This document shows, piece by piece, positions 9,079 through 17,226 of a stretch of DNA of 58,823 nucleotides. The DNA is from Planococcaceae bacterium Storch 2/2-2. Lineage in GTDB: Bacteria > Bacillota > Bacilli > Bacillales_A > Planococcaceae. The notes beneath the pieces were generated by a model, which saw only the letters and a program-made list of their open reading frames with translations, did not search any database and had not been told where the DNA came from. A program made the translations under genes and the position numbers. The DNA lies in the NCBI GenBank assembly GCA_009740415.1, contig WOYE01000010.1:1-58823 (forward strand), in the 5' to 3' direction. Position 1 is the stretch's first letter; every line of letters begins with the position of its first letter.

Positions 9079-9880
9079 TCTCTTCATTCTCCTTCTCTTC
9101 TATGAATTGATCGATTCGATCAAACGGAATTCCTTTTTGATACAATGTTTGTTTCACCCGTTGTCGCAATTGGTACCCATCATGTTTTCGCGAAAGACGA
9201 CGCCATGCTTTTTCTCCTTCACGCTCGATGATAGCTTCCCATTCGTCTTCCTCACGCTCTACATCGACGTTTTCGATGACGTCTCGAATGAGCTCGTATG
9301 AAAAACCTTTGCGAAGCAACGTTTGTTGCATCTTTTGTTGCGCTTGCCGCGGTGAAATATTTTCGCTTCTTCGCGCTACTTTTTCAGCGAGTGCTAATGC
9401 CACTTCGTACTGTTCACTCGTTGCGTACTCAGCAATGACCCGCTCTTGTAAAGCAGGATCGATTCCTTTTTGAGTCAGTTGTTGCTTCAATAGTGTAGGA
9501 CCTGCTTGCGACGACTTCACTTTCGTTCGCACGAACGCCTCAGTGAAAGCGACATCGTCTAAAAAATTCAATCGCTTCAATTTAGCGAGTGCTTCTAAAA
9601 CGACAGCCTCTCCGTACTCTTCCGCTAACAACTTTTCTTTCACTTCGTGCTCGCTTCGCATGCGGAACCCTAAATAATGGAGCGCACGGTTAAATGCTTT
9701 TTCAATTTCAGCTTCATATGTAATGTCGCCGAGTGACCAATCATCGAGCTCCATTCCTTTCGTTAAACCGAACTTCACAAGGACAGACTCATGCACACTA
9801 AACGCATATTCTCCATCTAAAAAAATATTAAATCGTTCTTTATCGCGCTTCTGTTGAGTAATCTTCGTTACAATTGGCAT
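9071..9880 (-). CDS. recX: Recombination regulatory protein RecX
   Basis: Modulates RecA by binding its filaments. Length is 269 residues, typical of the long Bacillus form (YfhG). The protein is a chain of three-helix repeats: the first contains ALHYLGFRMRSEHEVKEKL (about residues 66-85), and later repeats contain LKQQLTQKGID and LLRKGFSYELI. It is preceded by a GAGGTG site and a basic N-terminal domain (ITQQKRDKERFNIFLDG). It is translationally coupled to yfhH. Confidence 0.93.
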   Translation of the reverse strand: MPIVTKITQQKRDKERFNIFLDGEYAFSVHESVLVKFGLTKGMELDDWSLGDITYEAEIEKAFNRALHYLGFRMRSEHEVKEKLLAEEYGEAVVLEALAKLKRLNFLDDVAFTEAFVRTKVKSSQAGPTLLKQQLTQKGIDPALQERVIAEYATSEQYEVALALAEKVARRSENISPRQAQQKMQQTLLRKGFSYELIRDVIENVDVEREEDEWEAIIEREGEKAWRRLSRKHDGYQLRQRVKQTLYQKGIPFDRIDQFIEEKENEENE

Positions 9881-10021
9881 ATTTTCACCTCTATCAGCTC
9901 AGTATACCTCTTTCTCAAGTACGATTCATGTTTCAACACCGAATGAACGTTTCTTCTTCGCTCTTTTAGGTAAAAGACTTATACTGAGGAACGAGCAGTG
10001 AAATTAAAAGGAGGAATTGAA

Positions 10022-10927
10022 ATGAAAATAGCGATTGCAGGCGGTTCAGGTATGATCGGAAACGAATTGATGAAACGTTTCAAAAAAGATCACCATTCAC
10101 TCATCGTTTTAACACGAAATCCTTCCACTGACCGAGATGCCGACGGTGTCCGGTACGTAAAATGGTTAGATGATAATAGCGAAGAAGTCGCTCACGAACT
10201 AAAAGGTGTCGATGCGATCATTAATTTAGCAGGACGATCGATCAACGACGGACGGTGGACGAAAGAAGAACGACGATCGATTTATACGAGTCGAATCAAT
10301 GCTTCCAATGAGCTTGTACGTATCGTCGACCGAATGAAAAAAGCACCGAAAGTCATCGTTCAAGCGAGTGCGATCGGTGTTTATCACACGTCGAAAACGA
10401 AAGAATACCACGAAGGTAGTTCAACAGAAGGTCGCGAGTTTTTACAAATCGTCGTCCGAGATTGGGAACGAGCGCTCGAACCGTTACAACAAAAAACGCG
10501 CGTCGTCTACGCAAGACTCGGTGTCGTCCTTCACCCGACCGAAGGGGCATTTCCTTTAATGAAACTTCCTTACCAACTATTCGCTGGTGGAACGATCGCT
10601 TCTGGTGAACAATGGGTTTCTTGGGTACATATCGACGATGTCGTCGGGGCATTCGATACGATGTTAAAAGATGAAGCGCTTTTCGGACCGGTTAACGTAA
10701 CCGCTCCGTACCCTGTACGAATGAAACAATTCGGGAAAGCGATCGGGCATGCACTACACCGCCCTCATTACTTCCCCGTCCCGAAACCGTTGTTAGAAAT
10801 TGTACTCGGCCGAAAAAATGAAATTATTACGAAAGGCCAATGCGCGAAACCGCGTGTACTTCAACGTGCTCAGTTCCATTTCAACTATCCAACGATCGAT
10901 TCAGCATTGCGCCAATTAACGAAATGA
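10022..10927 (+). CDS. yfhF: NAD(P)-binding epimerase-like protein YfhF (TIGR01777 family)
   Basis: Extended SDR-type protein of the TIGR01777/SulA-like family, 301 residues. The dinucleotide-binding motif GGSGMIGNEL is at residues 7-16. The family landmarks INLAGRSI (about 67-74) and SAIGVYHTS (about 116-124) are present, and a DUF1731-like C-terminal region starts near 245. The ATG at 10022 follows AAAGGAGG by seven bases; the in-frame GTG at 9998 would place that site inside the gene. It is divergent from recX, as in B. subtilis. The substrate is unknown. Confidence 0.88.
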   Translation: MKIAIAGGSGMIGNELMKRFKKDHHSLIVLTRNPSTDRDADGVRYVKWLDDNSEEVAHELKGVDAIINLAGRSINDGRWTKEERRSIYTSRINASNELVRIVDRMKKAPKVIVQASAIGVYHTSKTKEYHEGSSTEGREFLQIVVRDWERALEPLQQKTRVVYARLGVVLHPTEGAFPLMKLPYQLFAGGTIASGEQWVSWVHIDDVVGAFDTMLKDEALFGPVNVTAPYPVRMKQFGKAIGHALHRPHYFPVPKPLLEIVLGRKNEIITKGQCAKPRVLQRAQFHFNYPTIDSALRQLTK

Positions 10928-10943
10928 AGAGGAGAATGTAACG

Positions 10944-11342
10944 ATGAAATTTACGATGAAAGAGGAAGGTTATGACGTAACGACTGCTTTTGGAACGATC
11001 CCAGTAAACGGTAATGAAGAAACAGGTTTTAAACCGGGCGAACTACTCGTCGCTTCGATCGTCGTCTGCAGCGCAAGCGTATTACGAAAAGTGCTTGAAA
11101 AAATGCGAATGCCTGCTGATGAAGTACTCGTCGATGTACGTTCCGTTGAACGTGATGAAGAAAACGGCAATCGTTTTTCTTCTATTCATTTTCACCTGAC
11201 GATTATCGGTGACGCTGTCAAAGAAGAACGTCTCGAAAAAGCAGTTGAAGTTGCAACGAAAAACTGCGCGATGATCCAAACGGTAAAAGACGTCATCGAT
11301 ATTCAAAAGACGTACGAATGGCAACCTTCGAAAAAAGATTGA
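10944..11342 (+). CDS. OsmC/Ohr-family protein
   Basis: Predicted redox protein of 132 residues. OsmC-fold cysteines are seen in SIVVCSASVL (about residue 37) and KNCAMIQTV (about 98), the spacing used by OsmC/Ohr peroxidases against organic hydroperoxides. The first motif lacks the CPGC-like context of true Ohr, so a YhfA-like OsmC protein is more likely. It lies 16 bases after yfhF, with its own GAGGAG site, and is probably cotranscribed with it. Confidence 0.82.
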   Translation: MKFTMKEEGYDVTTAFGTIPVNGNEETGFKPGELLVASIVVCSASVLRKVLEKMRMPADEVLVDVRSVERDEENGNRFSSIHFHLTIIGDAVKEERLEKAVEVATKNCAMIQTVKDVIDIQKTYEWQPSKKD

Positions 11343-11390
11343 TTTTCACGTTTCTTTCTATTAAACTGACAACGAGAAAAGAGGTGCCCT

Positions 11391-11546
11391 ATGTCACAAG
11401 TCGATCAATTAAAAGAACGTTTTGAACAACTACTCGACGCTATCCAGTCGATTGAGCCTGAAACGACGGACCTCGAACAAGTCGATGAACTTATCGAACT
11501 CGTTGAAGAAGTAGAACAGCACGTCGAAAAAATTAAACAACAATAG
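11391..11546 (+). CDS. Small acidic coiled-coil protein (SE1561-like)
   Basis: A 51-residue reading frame starting MSQVDQLKERF and ending VEKIKQQ, with AAGAGGTG before its ATG. It is almost entirely helical and acidic, with leucine and valine heptads (LIELVEEVEQHVEKI), so a small coiled coil is likely. It resembles the short SE1561 family of Staphylococcus and Bacillus. It lies 48 bases after the osmC-like gene and ends at a strong terminator, so it is probably the last gene of the yfhF-osmC unit. The function is unknown. Confidence 0.75.
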   Translation: MSQVDQLKERFEQLLDAIQSIEPETTDLEQVDELIELVEEVEQHVEKIKQQ

Positions 11547-11547
11547 T

Positions 11548-11592
11548 AAAAAAGCGAGAAGCGGAGCAATCATCTCCTCTTCTCGCTTTTTT
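11548..11592. terminator. Terminator after the small coiled-coil gene
   Basis: The stem AAAAAAGCGAGAAG/CTTCTCGCTTTTTT begins two bases after the TAG stop and has a long T tail on the plus strand. Confidence 0.9.
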
Positions 11593-11713
11593 AACGCCTT
11601 TTTCTAAACGATAGTTATTATAATTTATAAATGAGAGAAAAAAATGTTCAAACACTCTTTCTAATTGAATCAGATTCTCATTTAGGTTTTTGTCTTCATT
11701 TTAGATTACAATT

Positions 11714-11777
11714 TTACACTTTAACAACAAACGTTGATAAATCAACGTTTAATGCGCTTTTAAAAATAAAAGTGTAA
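11714..11777. repeat. Nested inverted repeats upstream of the metal ATPase promoter
   Basis: Inner repeat: AAACGTTGAT (11729-11738) and ATCAACGTTT (11741-11750), a perfect 10-base arm pair around AA. Outer repeat: TTACACTTT (11714-11722) and AAAGTGTAA (11769-11777), also perfect. They lie in the gene-free stretch 11593-11957, directly upstream of the predicted -35 element. This suggests an operator or cruciform; no known family is assigned. Confidence 0.6.
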
Positions 11778-11782
11778 TATAC

Positions 11783-11810
11783 TTGCTTTTAAATTCTCAT
11801 TTGATATACT
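11783..11810 (+). promoter_or_regulatory. Predicted sigma-A promoter of the metal ATPase gene
   Basis: TTGCTT (11783-11788) and TATACT (11805-11810) have a 16-base spacer. Predicted transcription starts near 11817, giving a leader of about 140 bases before the ATG at 11958. Confidence 0.6.
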
Positions 11811-11815
11811 TTAAA

Positions 11816-11830
11816 CAGTAATAATTATAA
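11816..11830. promoter_or_regulatory. Per/Fur-like operator at the metal ATPase transcription start
   Basis: CAGTAATAATTATAA fits the 7-1-7 Per box pattern TTATAATNATTATAA at 11 of 14 defined positions: the right arm is perfect, and the left arm matches only in its inner four bases. It overlaps the predicted start point. The homologous pfeT gene of B. subtilis is controlled by PerR and Fur, which supports the reading but does not prove which repressor binds. Confidence 0.5.
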
Positions 11831-11957
11831 AGAAGAAACCTGTTAATAACCGTTATCAATTCGAACCGTTTTCACCGTTTTTTAACCGTTTTTTCTTTAT
11901 GATTGTTGAACTATTTTCAATTAAACGACATTTATTATCAATTAGGAGGCGTAACTT

Positions 11958-13892
11958 ATGACAACATGTGTTGAACGAAACATCGAACAGTCTAACCAAC
12001 GAGCAACAACAGAGCGTTCGACGAACTGGGCAGTGAAAGCTGAGCTCGCCGCTGCTGCAATTGCTGGGGTTCTCATCGTATCTGCTTGGCTACTTGGGAA
12101 AAACGGTGCCGAAACAGCATCTGTCACTTTATACATCCTCGCATTCATTATCGGAGGATTTGCTAAAGCGAAAGAAGGCATTGAAGAAACGATCGCGAAC
12201 AAGGAGCTCAACGTAGAAATGCTCATGGTCTTCGCGGCAGTCGGTTCAGGATTAATTGGATTTTGGGCGGAAGGTGCCGTTTTAATTTTCATCTTCGCCG
12301 TCAGTGGAGCACTTGAAACGTATACATTAAGTAAAAGTCATAAAGAAATTTCAGCTTTGATGGAAATGCAACCAGAAGAAGCATGGAGAATTGGAGAAAA
12401 TGGTGAGCCGGTCAAAGTCGCAACTTCTACGTTAGCGATTGGGGATCGTTTACTCGTCAAACCAGGTGAACGCATTCCAGTCGATGGAACGATTGCTCTC
12501 GGTACTTCTTCAATCGACATGTCAGCGATTAACGGGGAGTCCGTCCCTGTGACGAAAACGGTCGGTGATGAGTTATTCGCTGGTACGGTTAACATGAACG
12601 GTGCGATCGAAATGGAAATGACAAAATCAAGTGAAGACTCACTCTTCCAAAAAATTATCGACATGGTTCAAAGCGCACAAGATGAAAAATCACCTTCGCA
12701 ACAGTTCATTGAACGATTTGAAGGTCTTTACGTTAAAATCGTCATCGTTGCTACGGTTCTTATGATGACCGTTCCGTACTACTTACTCGGCTGGACGTTA
12801 ACTGAATCGATCTACCGTGCGATCGTCTTACTCGTCGTCGCAAGCCCTTGTGCGTTAATGGCTTCTATTATGCCAGCGACACTCGCTGCCATTTCTAACG
12901 GTGCGAAACGAGGCGTATTGTTCAAAGGTGGTGTACACCTCGAACATTTAGGTTCTTTGAAAACGATCGCGTTCGATAAAACAGGTACATTGACAGCTGG
13001 TAAACCAGTCGTTACAGACTTTTACGTGCGTGATGGAGCGAATGAAAAAGAAGTACTCGCGACGCTCGCAGGAATCGAATCACAATCGAACCACCCGCTC
13101 GCTCGTGCGATTACAAATTACGCAACCGAACAACAAATCGCATTCGATCGTTCGATGGAAATCGAAGACATTCCGGGTCACGGATTGAAAGCATTCGCTC
13201 ACGGAAGCGAAGTGAAAGTTGGAAACCCACGCTTCATCGGTGAAGAAGAAGTCGCTCGTTTCCAAGACGGTCTTGCAGAACGTCTCGCTTCGGAAGGAAA
13301 AACAGTCGTCTTCATGAAAGATGAACGAGGTATCGTTGCAGCAGTCGCTTTACAAGACACACTTCGTGAAGAGTCAGTTCGTGCCATTCAGCAATTAAAA
13401 GAACTCGGCATTAAAACCGTTATGTTAACAGGTGATAACGACCGTACCGCACGTGTCATCGCTGAACAAGCAGGCATTGACGAATACGTAGCTGAATGTT
13501 TACCTGAAACGAAAGTTACGCATTTAAAACGCCTCATGCATGAAGATGGCGAAGTCGCAATGGTCGGTGACGGTATTAACGACGCACCTGCACTTGCAAC
13601 AGCAACATCAGGCATTGCGATGGGTGAAGGGACAGATGTAGCGCTCGAAACAGCGGACGTCGTCTTAATGAAAAACGATTTGTCACGCATCGCTTACACA
13701 GTGAATTTATCTCGTAAAATGCAAAAAATCGTTAAACAAAACGTCTTCTTTTCAGTTGCGATTATCGCCCTTCTCATTATGGCGAACTTCACACAGTCTA
13801 TCGGGTTAACACTCGGTGTGATCGGTCACGAAGGAAGTACGATTCTCGTTATTTTAAACGGACTTCGCATGTTACAAGAAGTCGACGAATAA
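11958..13892 (+). CDS. pfeT: P1B-4-type metal-efflux ATPase (PfeT/ZosA-like)
   Basis: Membrane ATPase that exports transition metal, most likely Fe(II) by analogy with B. subtilis PfeT, with Co(II) or Zn(II) as alternatives; 644 residues. It lacks an N-terminal CxxC metal-binding domain. The metal path carries SPC (296-298) and HEGST (624-628), both diagnostic of the P1B-4 group. The phosphorylated aspartate is D340 in DKTGTLT, the actuator loop is near INGES (191-195), and the hinge is GDGINDAP. AGGAGG precedes the ATG. It stands alone between terminators, with a control region holding a Per/Fur-like box. Confidence 0.88.
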   Translation: MTTCVERNIEQSNQRATTERSTNWAVKAELAAAAIAGVLIVSAWLLGKNGAETASVTLYILAFIIGGFAKAKEGIEETIANKELNVEMLMVFAAVGSGLIGFWAEGAVLIFIFAVSGALETYTLSKSHKEISALMEMQPEEAWRIGENGEPVKVATSTLAIGDRLLVKPGERIPVDGTIALGTSSIDMSAINGESVPVTKTVGDELFAGTVNMNGAIEMEMTKSSEDSLFQKIIDMVQSAQDEKSPSQQFIERFEGLYVKIVIVATVLMMTVPYYLLGWTLTESIYRAIVLLVVASPCALMASIMPATLAAISNGAKRGVLFKGGVHLEHLGSLKTIAFDKTGTLTAGKPVVTDFYVRDGANEKEVLATLAGIESQSNHPLARAITNYATEQQIAFDRSMEIEDIPGHGLKAFAHGSEVKVGNPRFIGEEEVARFQDGLAERLASEGKTVVFMKDERGIVAAVALQDTLREESVRAIQQLKELGIKTVMLTGDNDRTARVIAEQAGIDEYVAECLPETKVTHLKRLMHEDGEVAMVGDGINDAPALATATSGIAMGEGTDVALETADVVLMKNDLSRIAYTVNLSRKMQKIVKQNVFFSVAIIALLIMANFTQSIGLTLGVIGHEGSTILVILNGLRMLQEVDE

Positions 13893-13915
13893 ACGTGCAT
13901 CTATGATAAAACGTT

Positions 13916-13952
13916 AAAAACGTCCTGAGGAATTTTTCCTCAGGACGTTTTT
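13916..13952. terminator. Terminator between the metal ATPase gene and yihY
   Basis: The stem AAAAACGTCCTGAGGAA/TTCCTCAGGACGTTTTT serves the two convergent genes. Confidence 0.92.
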
Positions 13953-13967
13953 TAATCGGTCACTCTC

Positions 13968-14948
13968 TTACTTATCATTCGAAGGGATCGGTCGACCCCC
14001 ACGATCGTTAATTTTTCCCGCTACTTTCAAACGATCGTAGACGACCGCATTCAATTGACCGCAAACGATTAAAATAATAGCTGAAATGTAGAGCCACATC
14101 ATTAAAACGATAATCGCTCCGATGCTGCCATACGTGTTGGAATAGTTTCCAAAATGGCTAATGTAGTACGAAAAACCGAGCGATGTAATGACCCAACCGA
14201 CTGTCGCGACAATCGAGCCAGGCAATACTGTTTTAAACGGTAACTTCTTACTCGGAATGATCCAATACATCGCTGTGAAAACAGAGAAAATGAGCACGAT
14301 TGGTAAGCTCCAACGAATATTGTTCCAAAGTGTTGTAAACCCTTCTTCTAATCCGAAATAAGAAAATAAGACCGTTCCAATTTGTTGCCCGAACACTGGT
14401 AAAACGAGAGCGACGACGACGACACCGACGAGCATGATCGTAAAGACGACTGACATGATGCGCGTCATAAAAGCGTTTCGTTCATTCTCTGTATAATACG
14501 AGCGGTCTAACGCTTTCGTTAACGCATTCACACCTTTCGATGCGGACCAAATCGTCGCTAAAATACCGACTGACAACAATCCCCCACTCCGTTTGCTCAA
14601 CACTTCTCCTAACGTCGTCTCGATGAGAGAAGCGACACTTTCTGGAGCGTATTCACGGATGAACATGAAAATTTGGACTTGATCCAAATTTAAAAAAGGA
14701 AGGAGGGTCATCATGAAAATGAGCAATGGAAAGAGGGAAAGAAGGAAGAAGAAAGCGAGCTGGGAAGCGAGTCCGCTCACGTCGACACGTTGAACGCGTA
14801 AAATGAATTGTTTCACGAACCCATCTGTCGTCGTCGCATCAAACTCTTCAATTTCACCGTCTTTTAACTCTCCGATTAATTGCCCTACTTTCGTATCTTC
14901 CATCAATTCATCTTTCTTCTTCAACATCTTTTCCTTTTGTTTTTTCAT
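13968..14948 (-). CDS. YihY/virulence factor BrkB-family membrane protein
   Basis: Membrane protein of the UPF0761/YihY group, 326 residues. A highly charged cytoplasmic N-terminus (about 60 residues, lysine and glutamate rich) precedes six hydrophobic segments, starting at SQLAFFFLLSLFPLLIFMM and ending at GAIIVLMMWLYISAIILIVCGQ. The family was once annotated as ribonuclease BN, but that activity belongs to another protein, so no enzyme function is assigned. It lies 20 bases after ytxH and shares its stress-type promoter. Confidence 0.85.
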   Translation of the reverse strand: MKKQKEKMLKKKDELMEDTKVGQLIGELKDGEIEEFDATTTDGFVKQFILRVQRVDVSGLASQLAFFFLLSLFPLLIFMMTLLPFLNLDQVQIFMFIREYAPESVASLIETTLGEVLSKRSGGLLSVGILATIWSASKGVNALTKALDRSYYTENERNAFMTRIMSVVFTIMLVGVVVVALVLPVFGQQIGTVLFSYFGLEEGFTTLWNNIRWSLPIVLIFSVFTAMYWIIPSKKLPFKTVLPGSIVATVGWVITSLGFSYYISHFGNYSNTYGSIGAIIVLMMWLYISAIILIVCGQLNAVVYDRLKVAGKINDRGGRPIPSNDK

Positions 14949-14968
14949 TGCTCCACACCTCTCACTAC

Positions 14969-15280
14969 TTATTGCTCGTCTTCTGAAAACGCTTCTTTCG
15001 TTTCATTCACGAGTTCTTTTACTGCAGGTGTTAAGTCTTTCAGTTCGTCGACTTGTGATGTGTAGTACGACACTTGTTCGGTCACTGTTTCGTACAAGTT
15101 CGTCCACTTGTTCACTTCAGCCTCAACTGTTTCCTTTAACTCACCTGGATTTTTTGCATAATAGCCGACACGTTCTGCTCGCTCTTTCATCACAGCACGT
15201 GTACCTCGATCAAATAAACTAATAACGCCTCCTACAAGTGCACCGAGCGCTACAAATTTACCGAATTTACTTTTGTTCAT
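14969..15280 (-). CDS. ytxH: YtxH-domain general stress protein
   Basis: Protein of 103 residues with an N-terminal hydrophobic glycine-rich segment (GKFVALGALVGGVISLF, about 6-22), then a long amphipathic helix rich in valine, lysine and glutamate. This is the YtxH domain. The ATG at 15280 has GGAGG seven bases upstream; an in-frame start at 15298 would read through that site. In B. subtilis ytxH belongs to the sigma-B general stress regulon, and the promoter here fits that. Its molecular role is unknown. Confidence 0.82.
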   Translation of the reverse strand: MNKSKFGKFVALGALVGGVISLFDRGTRAVMKERAERVGYYAKNPGELKETVEAEVNKWTNLYETVTEQVSYYTSQVDELKDLTPAVKELVNETKEAFSEDEQ

Positions 15281-15337
15281 TGTACATCCTCCATCCATTT
15301 CCTATGTATGTATCTAATGATTCAGACCACCTCTATT

Positions 15338-15363
15338 ATACCCGAAAACGAAAAAAAACAAAC
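15338..15363 (-). promoter_or_regulatory. Sigma-B-like promoter, overlapping a sigma-A -10 box, for ytxH-yihY
   Basis: On the minus strand GTTTGT (15358-15363) and GGGTAT (15338-15343) are 14 bases apart, close to the sigma-B consensus GTTTAA-N12-14-GGGTAT. The same stretch reads GGGTATAAT, so a sigma-A -10 TATAAT overlaps. It lies about 57 bases upstream of the ytxH start. Confidence 0.6.
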
Positions 15364-15525
15364 GATTCATACCATTTCACGTAACAACTGTACGACTTTT
15401 TCATCTTTTTTAAAATTAGTTGCTAAAAAGAGTCACTTTTATGTTATTATAGTACAAATATTCAATTTTCATATGTTGTATAACAGATCAATAAAGATCG
15501 TTGATTTTCCGAAAGGAGTTTTTAG

Positions 15526-16884
15526 ATGAGTTGGATTGAATCTTTTCTTACATATGCAAGTGATTTCATTTGGGGAACCCCTCTACTCGTTCTCCTCGTC
15601 GGTACCGGTATTTTTCTTACATTCCGACTCGCATTCATTCAAGTTCGATTGCTTCCCTTTTCTTTAAAACAAGTGTTTTCACGGTCGCACGATCAAGGGG
15701 CAGAAGGTGACATTTCACAGTTTCAAGCATTGACGACAGCGATGGCTGCGACAGTAGGTGTCGGTAACATCGTCGGGGTCGCTGCAGCCGTAGCGGCAGG
15801 AGGACCCGGAGCAATTTTCTGGATGTGGATGGCTGGATTTTTCGGGATGGCGACGAAATATAGCGAAGCTTTACTCGCAGTCAAATACCGCGAAACGAAA
15901 CCGAACGGTCAAAAAGCAGGAGGACCGATGTATTATTTAGAGCATGGTCTGAAACAAAAATGGCTCGCTGTTTTATTTGCTCTTTTTGGAGCCTTTGCCG
16001 CATTCGGGATCGGAAACGGGACGCAAGCGAAAGCGATCGCAGATGCTGTCAATAGTACGTTCCACTTACCGCATTGGCTCACTGGAATTGCACTCGTCAT
16101 CATCGGTGGACTCGTCATTTTAGGCGGGATTCAGTCGATCGGTAAAGTCACTTCATTTTTCGTCCCGATTATGGCGATTTTTTACTTTTTCGCTGGACTC
16201 GTCGTCGTCATTTTAAATTACGAACTCGTTCCTGCAGCATTCGGACTCATTTTTACAGATGCTTTTACAGGACAAGCAGTAGCTGGTGGAGCGATCGGAA
16301 CAGTCATTCGTTTCGGGGTCGCTCGTGGCCTTTTCTCAAACGAAGCAGGTCTCGGAAGCGCACCGATTGCAGCAGCTGCTGCTAAAACGGATGCTCCTGG
16401 TCGTCAAGCGCTCATTTCAATGACACAAGTACTATTTGACACGCTCATCATCTGTACCATTACAGGATTGACGGTCGTTATGAGTGGATTATGGTCAGAC
16501 CCACTCATCGAAGACGGATCGCTTACAGCGGCTGCCTTCGGGCAATTACTCGGACCGATCGGACCGTACATCGTGTCGATTGGCCTCATCTTTTTCGCGA
16601 CATCTACCATTCTCGGTTGGAGTTACTACGGCGAGAAATGTTTGGAATATCTCATCCCGAATGAAAGTGCTGTGAAATTGTACCGCATCGTCTTCGTTCT
16701 TTTCATCTTTGTCGGTGCGACTGCTTCTCTCGACGTCATTTGGAAATTGGCAGACGTACTTAACGGGTTAATGGCGATTCCGAACTTGATCGGTTTACTC
16801 GGTTTATCAGGCGTTGTCGTTTATGAAACGAAAAAATTCCATGGACAAATCAAAAAAGAACGAGCACAATCGAATCATCATTGA
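15526..16884 (+). CDS. alsT: Sodium:amino-acid symporter, AGCS family (AlsT-like)
   Basis: Sodium-coupled uptake of alanine, glycine or glutamine across the membrane; 452 residues with about 11 hydrophobic segments. Family signatures are GVGNIVGVAAAVAAGGPG (about 77-94), the GGPMYYLEHG loop (about 130-139), and the conserved RGLFSNEAGLGSAPIAAA (about 268-285). GAAAGGAG precedes the ATG. Close homologues are B. subtilis AlsT and YrbD; the exact amino acid cannot be read from the sequence. The UPF0435 gene follows at once and may be cotranscribed. Confidence 0.9.
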   Translation: MSWIESFLTYASDFIWGTPLLVLLVGTGIFLTFRLAFIQVRLLPFSLKQVFSRSHDQGAEGDISQFQALTTAMAATVGVGNIVGVAAAVAAGGPGAIFWMWMAGFFGMATKYSEALLAVKYRETKPNGQKAGGPMYYLEHGLKQKWLAVLFALFGAFAAFGIGNGTQAKAIADAVNSTFHLPHWLTGIALVIIGGLVILGGIQSIGKVTSFFVPIMAIFYFFAGLVVVILNYELVPAAFGLIFTDAFTGQAVAGGAIGTVIRFGVARGLFSNEAGLGSAPIAAAAAKTDAPGRQALISMTQVLFDTLIICTITGLTVVMSGLWSDPLIEDGSLTAAAFGQLLGPIGPYIVSIGLIFFATSTILGWSYYGEKCLEYLIPNESAVKLYRIVFVLFIFVGATASLDVIWKLADVLNGLMAIPNLIGLLGLSGVVVYETKKFHGQIKKERAQSNHH

Positions 16885-16946
16885 CGAACTCGTTTGACAA
16901 TGAAATGATAGACAGACGGAATACGTTAGAAAGGATGAACGCCACG

Positions 16947-17168
16947 ATGGATCTTTCAGTAGTTTCTCAACAAAATATCGAATATATGATCGAGCAAATG
17001 AAAGATAAATTAAAAATGGCAAACGTTGATGCATTACGTGCAGATAACTTTGCTACCGATCATTACGAAGATTTGAAATTCATGTACGACATGATTATGA
17101 AACGCGATCACATTTCAGCGAATGAAATGCAAGCGATCGTTACAGAACTCGGAAATTTAAGAAATTAA
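16947..17168 (+). CDS. yfkK: UPF0435/DUF1128 protein (YfkK-like)
   Basis: Small helical cytoplasmic protein of unknown function, 73 residues from the ATG at 16947. Conserved features are NIEYMIEQMKDKLKM near the start and the ending EMQAIVTELGNLRN, matching B. subtilis YfkK. The nearer ATG at 16935 lies only one base after the AAAGG site, so the later one is preferred, although its spacing of about 12 is long. It lies 62 bases after alsT and before a strong terminator. Confidence 0.82.
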   Translation: MDLSVVSQQNIEYMIEQMKDKLKMANVDALRADNFATDHYEDLKFMYDMIMKRDHISANEMQAIVTELGNLRN

Positions 17169-17219
17169 AACATAAAAAGAAGAGGATAGGATGTCTCCTA
17201 CCCTCTTCTTTTTTATGTT
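17169..17219. terminator. Bidirectional terminator between yfkK and motB
   Basis: Stem CATAAAAAGAAGAGG/CCTCTTCTTTTTTATG, with a further inner pairing GGAT/ATCC-like element, lies between convergent genes and has T runs on both strands. Confidence 0.88.
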
Positions 17220-17226
17220 CAACTGT

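Noticed and set aside
11640-11680. Fur box made of GAATCAGATTCTCA
   Set aside because: Only one arm fits TGATAAT; the other fails at most positions, and it lies far upstream of the predicted promoter.
13968-14948. Ribonuclease BN function for the YihY-like protein
   Set aside because: That old label comes from a wrong assignment in the family; no nuclease residues are visible.
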